Below, piece after piece: positions 21,145 through 31,971 of a stretch of DNA of 64,000 nt. The notes beneath the pieces were generated by a model. It did not search any database, had not been told where the DNA came from, and was given only the letters and a program-made list of their open reading frames with translations. Every line of letters begins with the position of its first letter. Positions within the stretch are counted from its first letter, which is position 1. The DNA is from Girardinichthys multiradiatus. Its lineage: Eukaryota > Chordata > Actinopteri > Cyprinodontiformes > Goodeidae. The DNA lies in assembly GCF_021462225.1 (NCBI RefSeq), contig NC_061817.1, forward strand, positions 3,098,751 through 3,162,750, given 5' to 3'. The translations under genes were made by a program, and so were the position numbers.

Positions 21145-23205
21145 TTATGAAGGTTTCCTCAAAGAGCCGTTGTAGATGCTGATGGCTGTGGGCAGGAAGG
21201 ATCTCCTGTAGCGCTCCGTCTTACAGCAGATCTGAAGAAGCCTCTGACTGAAGACACTCTGTTGTTGTAGGACAGTCTCATGAAGAGGATGCTCAGGGTT
21301 CTCCATAATGTTCTTCATTTTATGAAGAATCCTTCTTTCCACAATGATCTCCAGAGGTTCCAGAGGAGTCCCCAGAACAGAGCCAGCCTTCTTTATCAGC
21401 TTGTTGAGTTTTTTTAAGTCCCTGGCTCTGATGCTGCTTCCCCAGCAGATGATGGTAGAAGAGATCACACTTTCCACAACAGACTTATAGAAGATATGCA
21501 GCATCTTGCTGCAAACACCAAAGGACCTAAGCTTCCTCAAGAAGTACAGTCTGCTCTGTCCCTTCTTGTAGATGGCTTCACAGTTGCATCTCCACTCTAG
21601 TCTGTTGTCCAGGTGAACACCGAGGTATTTATACTCCTCCACCACCTCCACTTCTTCTCCCATGATGGAAATAGTTTTTGACTTATTCCTGTTTCTCTTA
21701 AAATCTACAATCATCTCCTTTGTTTTAGTCACGTTCAAAATGAGATGATTGTTTCCACACCATGCCACAAAGCGGTCCACCACCTTCCTGTACTCAGTTT
21801 CTTGTCCATCTCTGATCCACCCCACGACTGCAGAATCATCCGAGTATTTCTGCAGATGACAAGAGTCTGTCTTGTACTGGAAGTCTGAGGTGTACAGAGT
21901 GAAAAGGAATGTTGAGAGTACAGTCCCCTGTGGTGCTCCTGTGCTGCTGACTACCTGGTTAGACTCACAACCCTACAGTCTCACAAACTGCGGTCTGTTT
22001 GTCAGGTAGTCTTTAATCCAGGAGATTGTTGAGGCCTCCACCTGAGTCTTCTGGAGTTTCTGACAAAGCAAATCAGGTTGGATTGTATTAAATGCACTGG
22101 AGAAATCAAAGAACATGATCCTCACAGTGCTGCTGGCTTTGTCCAGATGACAGTGGGTTTGTTGAAGCAGGTGTATGATGGCTTCTTCAACTCCAACTCC
22201 ACAGCGATAAGCAAACTGAAGGGGGTCCTGATGGTTTACTGTTTGCTTACTCAGGTGGGCCAACAGGACCTTCATGATGTGAGATGTCAGGGCAACAGGT
22301 CTATAGTCATTGAGGACTGATGGGTGAGTTTTCTTTGGTACCGGAACAAGACAGGAGGTCTTCCACAACACCGGAACCTTCTTCTGGGCCAGGCTAAGGT
22401 TGAAGAGGTGCTGCAGAATCCCACAGAGCTGCTCTGCACAGGCCTTCAGGACTCTAGGGCTGACATGATCTGGACCTGCAGCCTTATTCCTATTCAGTCT
22501 CTCCAGTTGTCTCTTCACCTGACTTCTTGAGACACACAGGTGGAAGGGGGAAGCAAAGGAAGTATCAGCATCTTCTGATATGGTTGAAGGCAAATATGTA
22601 GAAGCAGAAGGGTCTAGGGCTGAGGTGGAAGATAAAAAATGTGGGGTGTTACTGGACAGCTGTGGGTCAAAGGAAGATGGAATGTCTGTTTGGCTGTGAG
22701 CAGGAGAGGAGGATGCGAAGCTGGTTTCTGAACTGAACCTATTGAAGAATGTGTTCAGTTCATTGGCTCTGTCCAGACCTCTATCAGTCTGATCTTCTTT
22801 CTGCTTGAAGCCTGTGATCTTCTTCATCCCTGTCCACACATCTCTGATATTGTTTTGCTGGAGCTTGCTCTCCAGCTTCTTCTTGTACACCTCCTTGCTG
22901 TCTCTTATCTTGACTTTAAGTTGCTTCTGTATAATCCTCAATAATTCTCTGTCTCCCTCTCTGAAGGCTCTTTTTTTCTTGTTAAGCAGGTCCTTCAGGT
23001 CACTGGTGATCCAAGGTTTGTTATTGGGGAAGCATCTCACGGTTCCGGTGGGGATGATGGTATCCACACAGAAGTTTATATAGTCGGTTACACACTCAGT
23101 CATGGCACTGATGTCCTCTCCATGTGGCTGGCACAGTGCGTCCCAGTCTGTAGCCTCAAAGCAACCTTGCAGAGCTTCTTCAGCTTCCTGTGACCATTTT
23201 CTCAC
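21145..23205 (-). pseudogene. Rex1-type LINE reverse transcriptase, one in-frame stop
   Basis: Open for 410 codons from 23205, then TAG at 21970-21972, then open again in the same frame to 21145. Visible: 'NKPWITSDLKDLLNKKKRAF', 'LNRNKAAGPDHVSPRVLKAC', 'DYRPVALTSHIMKVL', 'MFFDFSSAFNTIQPDLL' (palm Asp), 'KYSDDSAVVG' (catalytic SDD box near 21835), and 'MIVDFKRN' and 'YKYLGVHLDNRLEW' (thumb). It ends with the CR1/Rex1-type C-terminus 'RYRRSFLPTAISIYN'. The catalytic residues are intact. Confidence 0.85.
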
Positions 23206-24082
23206 AGGTTATTACAGGTTGTCTCTGAACAAGGGGCTTATATTTCGAGCAGAGAAAAACAAGATTGTGATCTGATTTGCCTAGAGGAGGTTGGGCTGTA
23301 GAGATGTATGAGTCCTTGACATTTGCATAAAACAAATCTAATGTTTTGTTTTCTCTGGTAGAGCAGCTGACAAATTGTTGATACGTTGGAAGTGTAGCAG
23401 AGAGTGAAGCATGGTTAAAATCACCAGAAATTGCCACAAAAGCATTGGGGTTTTGTGTCTGTAGCTTAGCAACAACTGAGCTGATGGCATCACATGCAGT
23501 GTCAGCAACAGCGGAAGGTGGAACGTAAACTGTTACCAAAATAACACTGGTGAACTCTCTGGGTAAATAATATGGACGAAAACTTACTGCCAAGAGTTCA
23601 ATATCTGGACTGCAGAGATGACACTTCACAGTAACATGTCCTGGATTACACCATCTGTTGTTCACAAGTACTGCCAGTCCACCTCCTTTACATTTGCCGC
23701 TCCTCTTTAAATCTCTGTCTGCTCGTATGGTTAAAAAGCCCGGCAGAGAGACGCTGGAGTCGGGGATATGATCCTGCCGCCATGTCTCAGTAAAACATAT
23801 GATACTGCATGCCTGGTACTCTGGCTGGGTCCTTTGTAGGGCTTGGAGTTCATCCAACTTGTTTCCCAACGATCTCACATTGCCCATCAAAATTGACGGA
23901 AGAGATGGTTTGAACTTCCTCCTTCTCTCTCTTCTCTTAGCTCCTGCTCTGCATCCACGGCGTCTCCTTTTCAACTCATCAGGGATTTGGGGTTGTAGCT
24001 GAAGTATTATTTGAGCTTTTGAGATATTAATCAACTGCTCCCGGTTGTAAGAAACAACCCCGTTGCCATGGCAATGCATCAT
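23180..24082 (-). CDS. Rex1-type LINE apurinic-like endonuclease ORF
   Basis: A 300-codon ORF. After a basic N-terminus ('KRRRRGCRAGAKRRERRRK', residues about 38-56) it carries the exonuclease/endonuclease/phosphatase fold: 'GNVRSLGNKLDELQAL' (Asn), 'IICFTETW' (catalytic Glu), 'GGGLAVLVNN', 'VTVYVPPS' (Tyr), 'ISGDFNHASL' (D-x-N) and 'GKSDHNLV' (S-D-H) near residue 268. All catalytic positions look intact. It nicks target DNA for target-primed reverse transcription. The frame runs out at 'CEKMVTGS', exactly where the RT frame takes over one base off. An intact copy would probably be continuous. Confidence 0.8.
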   Translation of the reverse strand: MMHCHGNGVVSYNREQLINISKAQIILQLQPQIPDELKRRRRGCRAGAKRRERRRKFKPSLPSILMGNVRSLGNKLDELQALQRTQPEYQACSIICFTETWRQDHIPDSSVSLPGFLTIRADRDLKRSGKCKGGGLAVLVNNRWCNPGHVTVKCHLCSPDIELLAVSFRPYYLPREFTSVILVTVYVPPSAVADTACDAISSVVAKLQTQNPNAFVAISGDFNHASLSATLPTYQQFVSCSTRENKTLDLFYANVKDSYISTAQPPLGKSDHNLVFLCSKYKPLVQRQPVITCEKMVTGS

Positions 24083-24418
24083 AACAAATGTCCAAAAATA
24101 GAAGGTATTAAGAAAAATCCTCCAAGCTACGCATCATCCGACACTGGAGTGGACAGTCATACAAAAAAAATCAACTGTATCCACCACAAGAGGAATAGTT
24201 CCCAAAAAACAATAAATCAGAATCAAAAGTAACAGAGCTACTCCAACCTGCTGCCACCTTGAGCGGCGCAATTCTAGAATTTAAACCTACTGCTGTCCCA
24301 GCCCCCATTCTGCCTGTGAAAAGGAGCTCTGACAGCTGACTGGCTGAGCACTACAGGGATGTCTTCTGGTTCACTTATAAGAATCAGCAACTGAGAGACA
24401 CCAGGTTGCCTCAAGAGT

Positions 24419-24750
24419 TTGCCTTATCCCCGGGTCAGGTTCTCAAATCAAGTTCTCAAACAGCAGCTCCAGGACTGCGTGTTGCCAGCGGATGTGACCC
24501 TATTTCAGTATGTTGATGACTTTCTGATTACAGCCCGAACAGCAACCGCGTGTATTGAAGCTACGAACTCTATTCTTTTACATCTTGCCGAAAAAGGTGT
24601 CAAAGTGAGTAAAATGAAAAACAGATTGAAGAATACAGGTTACTTTCTAGGACGGATTATTTCAGCATCAGGAACCCATATGTCGTCTGCACACAAATCT
24701 GCCATTTTACATCATCCCAAACAAAGATTTGTTGTCATTGTTGGGTTTGA
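24419..24750 (+). pseudogene. ERV1 reverse transcriptase fragment
   Basis: Reads 'VTLFQYVDDFLITA' (catalytic YVDD at about 24508), then 'LLHLAEKGVKVSKMKNRLKN', 'GYFLGRIISASGTHMSS' and 'SAILHHPK', the palm-to-connection sequence of a gamma/epsilon-like retroviral RT. The N-terminal part was displaced or lost at the Rex1 insertion. Confidence 0.7.
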
Positions 24751-24779
24751 CTGCCAATAACAGAAACTATGTCCCTAAT

Positions 24780-25066
24780 TACACTGGTTTGACAGCACTA
24801 CTGGCTCTTTTGGTAAAAAAAAAAAAAAGCAGGGTATGAGAAATCTTAATGCATCACTGAATTGGAACACAGACGCGAGGAATCATTCATTAGGTTTAAA
24901 CAGCTGCTGTTGTTTGCTGCACAATTGGCTCTTTCAGAATTACTGTCTGCCTTTTTATTTAGATGTTTCTGTAACAACAGTGTTGCTTCAGAAAAAGGGG
25001 GATATAGAGGTGATTCAGTATGTTAGCTGTATGCTAGATAATATGGAAAAAGACATGTTGATTTGA
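24780..25066 (+). pseudogene. ERV1 connection/RNase H region
   Basis: Contains 'YTGLTALLALL', then a purine tract and 'NLNASLNWNTDARN', and 'LPFYLDVSVTTVLLQKKGD' followed by 'VIQYVSCMLDNMEKDML'. The order matches the RT connection and the start of RNase H. The Asp of 'YLDVS' is retained. The remainder of RNase H is unreadable. Confidence 0.6.
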
Positions 25067-25589
25067 AACAATGGTTGAGATGTGGATTTGTGACTGCAGC
25101 ACAGAAGCCAATCAAATATGAAAATTAAATGAGATTTGTGGCTTGAGCCTTGTTGTTGCCTAAAAAGTAGCAGATTATGCACGCAGCTTCAATTTAGTAA
25201 GTGTTGAAACAGACCTTTGAACATCTAAACTTGGAAAAAATCAAACACCACCACCAAAGGGGTTCTCCCCTTGAGGAACTTACTGTGTGGAAGAGAAAAA
25301 GAGCAAAAGAAGAAAATGGCCTTTGTGAGAAAAGTTGTGAAGCCACCAAACATGAGAGAACACATTTCGGAAGAGGCACATGGAACATCACATGTAGGTA
25401 TTTTGCAGGTGCCTATCAATCCAGAACAATGGTGGCACTCATATTTAAAAGATATGAACTGTTCCATCTGTGGATAATTTAATCCAAAACGTACGATGCA
25501 TTCATCTCCAGGTTAGTTTAAAATTACACCCAACCTGGGAAAGAGATACTCTGTGGTAATATGTTTAATTAATCATAACATTTCCAGAC

Positions 25590-26190
25590 ATGGCTCCCGG
25601 AAAATATAAGGTGTGATAATGGAAATTATTTCAGGAACATGGATCTACGACAGGTGGAACACATGTTGGGACTAAAACATGCTTTCGGTACAGTATATCA
25701 TCCTCAGTCACAAGACAAGGTGGTAAGAATGAACCAAATAGTGAAAACAAAATTGGCTAAAATCTGTGCACAGACTAGATTAAATTGGGTGGATGCTTTG
25801 CCAGTTGCTTTGATGTTTGTCAGGATGTCTGTTACTTAGTCCACAGGTTACACCCCACATGAACTACAGACTGGGACCAGCAGCGGACACCAGGACAAAC
25901 AGGTGAATTTGCACAATTATCTTGTAACACTTTCTTTAATGAGTTGCAGACCCTAACAGCAGAGTTCTCCAGAGGACTTGAGGGAACAAGAGGCCCATGT
26001 GGTACCAGGAGTCACATGGGTGTAGCTCAAGGTCATCATCAAGCCAGGAACCCAGGTTCACAGGCCCGTTCCAAGTCCTGGAAAGAACATCTCAGGTGGT
26101 TCATCTGAGAGGAAAAGGAGAAACTTGGTATCATTGGAGCCAGTGTGTGAGGAGCCTACAAAGTCACAGGCACTAGAGGTGTCTTAAAGG
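25590..26190 (+). pseudogene. ERV1 integrase core and C-terminal domain
   Basis: Near 25610 the frame reads 'RCDNGNYFRNMDLRQVEHML' (second catalytic Asp in D-N-G) and 'KHAFGTVYHPQSQDKV'. The acidic residue expected a few positions after the PQS motif is Val, so the catalytic triad is broken. 'TKLAKICAQTRLNWVDALP' follows, then stops. A C-terminal SH3-like stretch is recognisable to about 26190. Dead. Confidence 0.7.
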
Positions 26191-26625
26191 GGCATAATAA
26201 ATCCCCTGGAGGCTCACTGGTGTGATCGCACTGAGCTGAAGAGGATTTATCCACACCAGATACTTTTTCTTTTGGTTTTCAAGAGGATTTATCCACTACA
26301 AGGAGTCATTATATTCAACTAATCAACAGAGAAATTCAGGACTGGGAATTGGAACCTATGTGACTCTTGATTTTGATTACGTGATCATTGAATGTGGTGT
26401 TTTTCTTTTTTCTGTCAATTAATCTTTGGAGCATTGGTTATGCTATTGTTGTTTTCTATACTGGATGTATGACTTCGAATCAACATTCTTGAGTAAATCC
26501 CACAGTGTGTGAAGGTTATAAGCTCCTAGGCTAAGTGGGATTGATCTGATATAAAGAATGAAAATGGTGATGCATGGTTGGGATGTTAGTTGTAAATGGA
26601 AATGTGGGGGAGGAGGTTTAATAAT

Positions 26626-27230
26626 GACACTTGTGGGAATAATTATATTCTTGATGTGTGATGTTTTACAGAGTGGTGAGCACCCCTCCAGTCCCAATTT
26701 CCGCAGCCATCGTCATCTACTCCGGAAAATGATTTAAATATCGGATACATGCATTAAAAGACATGAAGGTATTGAACTAGATTATGTACTTGGCTCAGAC
26801 ACCACATTTCAATTTGATCTCTTTTCTGTGTTTACATGTGAGGGCAGTGAGCTAGCCTGGACTAAATATAATGTGTATCTGAGTATCTATCAGAAAGGTG
26901 CGGTGGATGGTATGGAGAACATTGGCATGCCAGCCCAGGGTTTTGTCATTTGGGACACTAAACAGGGACGAATACTGTCAGATAATCCATATGCAGAAAC
27001 ATTTCAGCATTTGGTGACCTTGGCTAGAGGACAAGCGAAGGGTAAATTGACAACTGGAGGAATTAATCCAATATTACTCAGCATTGGAAGAATACAGAGC
27101 AACCCTTACCAAAACCCTGATATTACAATAAGGCTACCTACTCTTAGATGTAGAAATATGAGTTCCGGATTTTATATGTATTTAGAAGTAGATTTGCCAG
27201 GATGGCTTGCATGAGATCAGGGTAGAATTG
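26626..27230 (+). pseudogene. ERV1 envelope N-terminal part (tentative)
   Basis: Starts with MTLVGIIIFLMCDVLQ, signal-peptide-like, after the integrase end. One TAA and a probable shift near 26733 interrupt it, then 128 codons are open (26828-27214). It is assigned as surface protein mainly by position. The BEL/Pao LTR at 27250 cuts it. Residual env sequence may exist to the right of that element but I cannot demonstrate it. Confidence 0.45.
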
Positions 27231-27249
27231 TTAGAATTAATCTTGTTTC

Positions 27250-27794
27250 TGTTATGGCCAAAGGTGGTTGTAGCTATCTCCAGTCAGAAATTAAGGTGAA
27301 GCGTACTGATGTTTTATAAAGTTCCTTTAATGTGATCCGTGTCTTCACAAAACAACGTAAAAGCTAGAAAAAGAAAATAAGACAAGGCTCGTAACCACAG
27401 GCATCTGAATGACTAGTTAACATCACAGATCAATATGTCCTACAAATTTGTTTGAACAGCAAATAAAATAAAACCAACAACTTATACCTTGTTCCCAATC
27501 TGACCTGGAAGCTAAATGGAAGGACAATCATTTATATAGGAGTTGACAACAGCAATTAAACTCCAGTAAGGAAGATATTTTTACCAAGTAATGGCGGACC
27601 GGTAAACCAGAGAAAAGAAACTGAGCTAACTTCCGCCAAAGACCTTCAAAATAAAGCATAATAAACAACCCTAACAAATGTAACCCAAAATACAAGAGAA
27701 TTAACTATTTGCTATTAATTTGTCAACCTTATTTCTGTACTGGCCATTTTAGTTTACTTATCCTTATAAAAGATTTTCATAGTAGTTTGTTACA
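27250..27794 (-). repeat. 3' LTR of BEL/Pao element
   Basis: 545 bp. On the minus strand it begins TGTAACAAACTACT and ends ...GGCCATAACA, i.e. TG...CA. It is directly preceded by the purine run ttggtgggag, a good plus-strand priming tract. It contains 'ctatataaatg' (TATA-like, about 27530) and 'tttataaaac' near the end. The left junction interrupts retroviral env text at 27249. Confidence 0.7.
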
Positions 27795-27899
27795 CTCCCA
27801 CCAATCATGAGTAAGTGATGAAAACAGCATACAAATTGCATTATGAACGAATGATTAAAAAAAAAAAAAAAAAAAAACTGTATTTAAAATTAAGATGTG

Positions 27900-29681
27900 T
27901 TAAATGAAAGCAGTAGAGGAAAAGATCTCATTCATTTTCCAACAGCAGGACTTCTGGACTGGACGTTCCACCTCAGATACATTTTGGATCCGTTCGTCTC
28001 CTCTTCCAAATCTTCTGTTTCCAACATGAAGTTTCACCTTTCGTACTAGTCCATCTTGGCCAATGGTAGTTTCTGACACTCTTGCTAATCTCCACTCATT
28101 TCTGTGCATTTCTTCCCCTTTCATCATGACAATGTCTCCGACTTGCAGATTCCTTCGAGGTGTATGCCAACGCTGTCTAAGAGCGATATTGGCTAGATAT
28201 TCTTTCCTCCATCGAGACCAAAACTGTTCTACCAAGTATTGAACATGCCGCCACATTCTTTTACTATATACATCTTCTCTTGAAAATTCTCCAGGAGGAG
28301 GTAGAGCTTTACAAGTTTTCAGTGTCAGGAGATTATTTGGAGTGAGAGGCTCGAGACTGTGAGGGTCATTGAGGTTGTGGACAGTTAATGGACGGCTATT
28401 GACAACTGCCATAGCTTCATAGAAAAAGGTTCGCAATGAAGCATCATTAAGTCTCCCTGAAGACAGAGCCATTGTTGATCTTAAGACACTCGTAACTGTC
28501 CTGATCTGTCTCTCCCACACTCCTCCAACATGACTCGAATGAGGTGCATTCATTTTAAAGTCGCACTGTCTTTCAGCTAGAAATACAGCCAGCCGGTCTG
28601 CATTTAATTCCCTTAAAGCCTCTTTGAGTTCATTTTTAGCTCCAATAAAGTTACTCCCTTGGTCGGACCTGATTTCACGGACAGCGCCAAGTAATGCGAT
28701 AAAACATCTAAGGCCATTTATAAGGGACTCAGTTGACATGTCCAAAAGCATCTCAATATGAATGGCGCGGGAGCTGAGGCAAGTGAGAAGGAGACCGTAT
28801 CTTTTGTTTTCCTTTCTGCCTTGTTTGGTAATGAATGGGCCGAAACAATCCATCCCACAAAAAGTAAAGGGGGGCGATGGTTCAACACGTTCAGTTGGTA
28901 GATCTGCCATTTTTTGTTCTCCTAGAGGCCTTCTGTGCCTTCTGCATATGACACATTGATAAATGAAGGATGCCACAGCATGACTGATCCCTATGATCCA
29001 GTAGCCATTAAACCTCACCTCATTTATGGTGAAACCTTTGCCTTGATGCTTGATCTTCTCATGGCAGTAGGAGATGATCATCTTTGTAATATGATGATCT
29101 TTGGGCAAAATTGCGGGATGCTTCATGAGATTGGGAAGGGAAGAATTAGTTAATCTTCCTCCCACCCTGAGGATACCATCCTTTCCAAGATAAGCATAGA
29201 GGGAGTATAGAGGATTATGAGAAGGTAAGTGGTTTCTTCCCTTTAGTAACTCCAACTCCCTTTGATACACATTTTTTTGAAGGTCTCGGATGATGCATTG
29301 TTCGGCATCCTCTCGTTCATTGACTGTGGAGAGGTCCTTAGATTTAGTTCGGTTAGCAAGCCGTAGAATGCGTGCGACAGCTCGAGTAGCCTTGGACCAG
29401 GATGAAAACTTATCCAAACGATCAACAAGGCTTCTTTGCACACTAGCACTTGAAGTGAGTGCCTGAACCTTCCTGACCTCCGGATCACTAACAGACAGCT
29501 CTGGAACTTCATCCTCCAGCAACTTGAGCTCAGTCTCCCAGAGAAATTTTGGACCTGTGAGCCATGTAGATGATAGAAGCTCTTGGGGTGTTAGGCCTCT
29601 AGAAGCATGGTCAGCAGGATTGTTATTGGTAGGAACGTACCTCCATTGGTGAGGTTTTGAGCTGAGATTAATTTTCTGCAC
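27900..29681 (-). CDS. BEL/Pao integrase with end of RNase H, 593 aa open
   Basis: 'WRYVPTNNNPADHASRGLTP' at residues 13-32 is the typical end of the RNase H/linker. The H2C2 zinc-binding module is H...H...C-V-I-C at about residues 197-246. The catalytic core has Asp in 'FCGMDCFGPF' (about 278), Asp in 'EIRSDQGSNF' (about 340) and Glu in 'HVGGVWERQI' (about 390), so D, D and E are all present. 'NVSEVERPVQ' lies near the end, with a basic C-terminal domain before it. The frame is uninterrupted for its whole length, unlike the rest of the element. As a free protein it lacks the upstream polyprotein. Confidence 0.85.
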   Translation of the reverse strand: MQKINLSSKPHQWRYVPTNNNPADHASRGLTPQELLSSTWLTGPKFLWETELKLLEDEVPELSVSDPEVRKVQALTSSASVQRSLVDRLDKFSSWSKATRAVARILRLANRTKSKDLSTVNEREDAEQCIIRDLQKNVYQRELELLKGRNHLPSHNPLYSLYAYLGKDGILRVGGRLTNSSLPNLMKHPAILPKDHHITKMIISYCHEKIKHQGKGFTINEVRFNGYWIIGISHAVASFIYQCVICRRHRRPLGEQKMADLPTERVEPSPPFTFCGMDCFGPFITKQGRKENKRYGLLLTCLSSRAIHIEMLLDMSTESLINGLRCFIALLGAVREIRSDQGSNFIGAKNELKEALRELNADRLAVFLAERQCDFKMNAPHSSHVGGVWERQIRTVTSVLRSTMALSSGRLNDASLRTFFYEAMAVVNSRPLTVHNLNDPHSLEPLTPNNLLTLKTCKALPPPGEFSREDVYSKRMWRHVQYLVEQFWSRWRKEYLANIALRQRWHTPRRNLQVGDIVMMKGEEMHRNEWRLARVSETTIGQDGLVRKVKLHVGNRRFGRGDERIQNVSEVERPVQKSCCWKMNEIFSSTAFI

Positions 29682-30024
29682 GCGATTAGCAACAAAGGTG
29701 TGGAAGCGTCGTGCCTCATTCTTTATATATCCTAAGACAACCTTAGAGTCAGTCCAGAAGAATTATTCGGAGTCAACAGCTTCAAGTTCTCTTTTTGATG
29801 GTTAGTTTTGTTGTTGAAACACGTGACTTGCCTACGACTAGAGCACAATGAACATCTCCTTGCTCATTTTTTAGGCGTAGATAAGAACACTGACCTTAAC
29901 CCTTAGTGCTGGCATCTGAGAAGTGGTGTAACTCAGTTTTTGTGATTTTTCCAAAGGCAGCAGGTGAATATGTTCTTGATATGGTGACATTATCTAGGCA
30001 AGCTAGATCTCTTAACCACTTATT
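29682..30024 (-). pseudogene. BEL/Pao RNase H region, broken
   Basis: In frame with the RT after a TGA it reads 'WLRDLACLDNVTISRTYSP' and 'TELHHFSDAST' (conserved H-x-F-x-D-A-S of BEL RNase H), then TAA at about 29900 and a frameshift before the integrase ORF. Confidence 0.65.
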
Positions 30025-30882
30025 TCACCTTTGGTGAAGATCATCTGGGAGAGGGTCATCCCAGCTGGAGCCACATTTACATATCTCTTGTAAAATCATC
30101 TTTGCCTCAAGTAATACAGGTGCCATGAGCCCGAGGGGGTCATACAGAGAAGCCACCATTGACAGAATGCCACGGCGTGTTGCAGGCTGATTTTTGAGAC
30201 TAACGTTGAGGTGAATGCAATCGTGTTCCACATCCCATTGGATTCCTAGAGCTCTCTCTAAGGGTAGGTCGTCAAGAGCAAGGTCCATAGACTTAACATT
30301 TGAGGCTCTTTCTGAAGCAGGTATGCTCTCGAGGACATTTCTGTCGTTCGAAACAAACTTATGGAGTCGAAGAACTCTTGTGGTGCAAAGCTCACATGTT
30401 TCCTTTGCAAGCTGAATAGCACTTTCAGTGTTACTCACACTAGTGAGACCGTCATCTACATAGAAATTTCGCATAACAAAGTGTGATCCCTGAGGGTAAG
30501 TGTCACTATTTACTTTAGCGAGATGTTTCAATCCATACTTCGCACACCCAGGAGAAGAAGCTGCACCAAACAGATGTACCTTCATCCTGAATTCATTGGG
30601 TGGCGAGTTCAGATCTCCTTGCTTCCACCATAGAAAGCGAAGGTAGTCTCGGTCACCTTCGGCTACATAGAAATGATGAAAAATGTTTTCAATGTCGCAC
30701 ATCAGTGCAACAGGGTGACATCGGAAACGTAGTAGAACTCCACTTAGATTGTTCAACATGTCAGGACCAGAGAGTAGATGGTCATTAAGGCTAGTGCCCT
30801 GATATGTAGAGGAGCCATCATACACAACGCAAAGTTTATCTGGTTTCTTTGCATGATAAACGCCGTGATGCGGAATATACAA
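30025..30882 (-). pseudogene. BEL/Pao reverse transcriptase, main part
   Basis: 285 open codons: 'YIPHHGVYHAKKPDKLCVVY', 'GTSLNDHLLSGPDMLNNL', 'ALMCDIENIFHHFYVAEGDR' (palm Asp; the usual M-F is I-F here), 'FLWWKQGDL', 'HLFGAASSPGCA' and 'NFYVDDGLTS' (catalytic YVDD). The RT continues upstream in the same frame past a TAG (30916) to 31227. Catalytic residues are intact. The flanking stops inactivate the polyprotein. Confidence 0.85.
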
Positions 30883-30915
30883 TTTTTCACCTTCTCTCCC
30901 AGCATTTTGGACTAG

Positions 30916-31227
30916 CTAAGCCTCTCCTCTACTTATGACCTCTTCCATGAAGTCAACATACTGTTTTTTATAACCTTCATCCCGATGAAGTTTCCTTTTA
31001 AGGTGGTTGAGACGTGCTAAAGCTGTGCCTCTGTTGTTAGGTAGGACAGGTCTGGTTTTGAATGGCAACGGCATCTCATAGTGACCTTGTTCATTTTTCT
31101 GTATGCCTTTATCCAGCTTGTGAAGGAAAATGATATCATCCTGTGACACAGTTCTACTGTCCTCGTGTCCATCATTGAAATCAGACTCTAAGAGACGTAA
31201 AACATCTGAAGGGGTTGCAGGAGGCAA
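30916..31227 (-). pseudogene. BEL/Pao pol segment between protease and RT
   Basis: 103 open codons with 'VSQDDIIFLHKLDKGI' and 'HYEMPLPFKTR', then 'YVDFMEEVISRGEA', the N-terminal RT segment of BEL elements. It is in the same frame as the upstream protease and the downstream RT, separated from each by single stop codons. Confidence 0.8.
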
Positions 31228-31305
31228 CTCTTTAACAATTGTTCTGCAACTCAGATGACTTGTGCCTAACAGGCTTTGGGTTTGAGAGGAGCATCCAACA
31301 ATACT

Positions 31306-31971
31306 TCATCCCAAGTCAGTTCGTAAGGCATAAGGTTCATTGTCCCGTCCATAAATCACCTGCCGTGGTATGAATGCTCTGGAGCAGTTGTAGCCGATGA
31401 GGAGACCCGCAACGCAGTCCTTAAGAGGTTGCATTTCATCAGATATTTGTGTAAGGTGACTCCATTCTTTAGCTATCTCACAGGTAGGAATGTGAGTGCG
31501 GTTCACTGGTATAATGTCCTTGGTGTAGGTCACAGGGAGATCAATTAGAATGGGAGAACTGAAACCTCTGACCTGAAGGCCCGACACTCTTTCGCTTTTG
31601 ATGACACTGTCTTTATTGCTCATTGTGGTTAACTTCAACTTCACTGGATACGTGATGGCCTTAAGACTGTCGCTTACCTCTTGGTCTATAAACGTGGTAT
31701 CACTTTGTGTATCGAGCAGGGCGTAGACAAGTTTCTCTGTAGCTGGATCGTTCTTAGAGGACACCCAGACTGGAATCACCATAGAAGTGTATGATGAACC
31801 TTCACTTGTAACACTACGTGATGTGGCAACGGCAACTTGACTGTTTTCAGGTGTTACTAAAAACCTTTCCCTTTCATAGTGGTCATCATGGAGAATTGTA
31901 GGATGTTTCCCTCTGCAGATTTCACAGATGGTGTCAATCTTTAGCATTATGGCCAGGTTTGAGAGAACCAT
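31306..31971 (-). pseudogene. BEL/Pao protease and zinc-knuckle end
   Basis: 'CEICRGKHPTILHDD' (about residues 16-30) is the final gag zinc-binding patch. 'VYALLDTQSDTTFI' (about 103) contains the BEL-type protease active site D-T-Q/S. 'LLIGYNC' and 'VIYGRDNEPYA' come near the end. It closes at TGA and then continues in frame. A frameshift near 31950 separates it from the upstream knuckle piece. Confidence 0.75.

Larger units (their letters stand above)
21079..24272 (-). mobile_element. Rex1/CR1-type LINE, nearly full coding length
   Basis: Minus strand: possible 5' UTR to about 24272, endonuclease ORF (23180-24082), reverse transcriptase (21145-23205), then a short 3' UTR ending 'cctttgggattaataaag' and an A/T-rich 'tttgaatttaattgaattg' tail at 21079. 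It lies inside ERV1 pol. One frameshift (about 23195) and one TAG (21970) are the main visible lesions, so this copy is young relative to most neighbours. The target duplication was not resolved. Confidence 0.8.
19797..27230 (+). mobile_element. Endogenous retrovirus 1 (gag end-pro-pol-env start), heavily decayed and split
   Basis: Retroviral domains lie in canonical order on the plus strand: gag C-terminus and nucleocapsid (19797-20330), protease (about 20380-20700), then after a Rex1 LINE (21079-24272) RT (24419-24750), RNase H region (24840-25060), integrase (25600-26190) and the start of env (26626-27214). It carries multiple stops and frameshifts. Env is cut off at 27249 by a BEL/Pao LTR. 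No LTR of this provirus could be confirmed on either side. It is an old fossil copy with no coding capacity. Confidence 0.7.
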
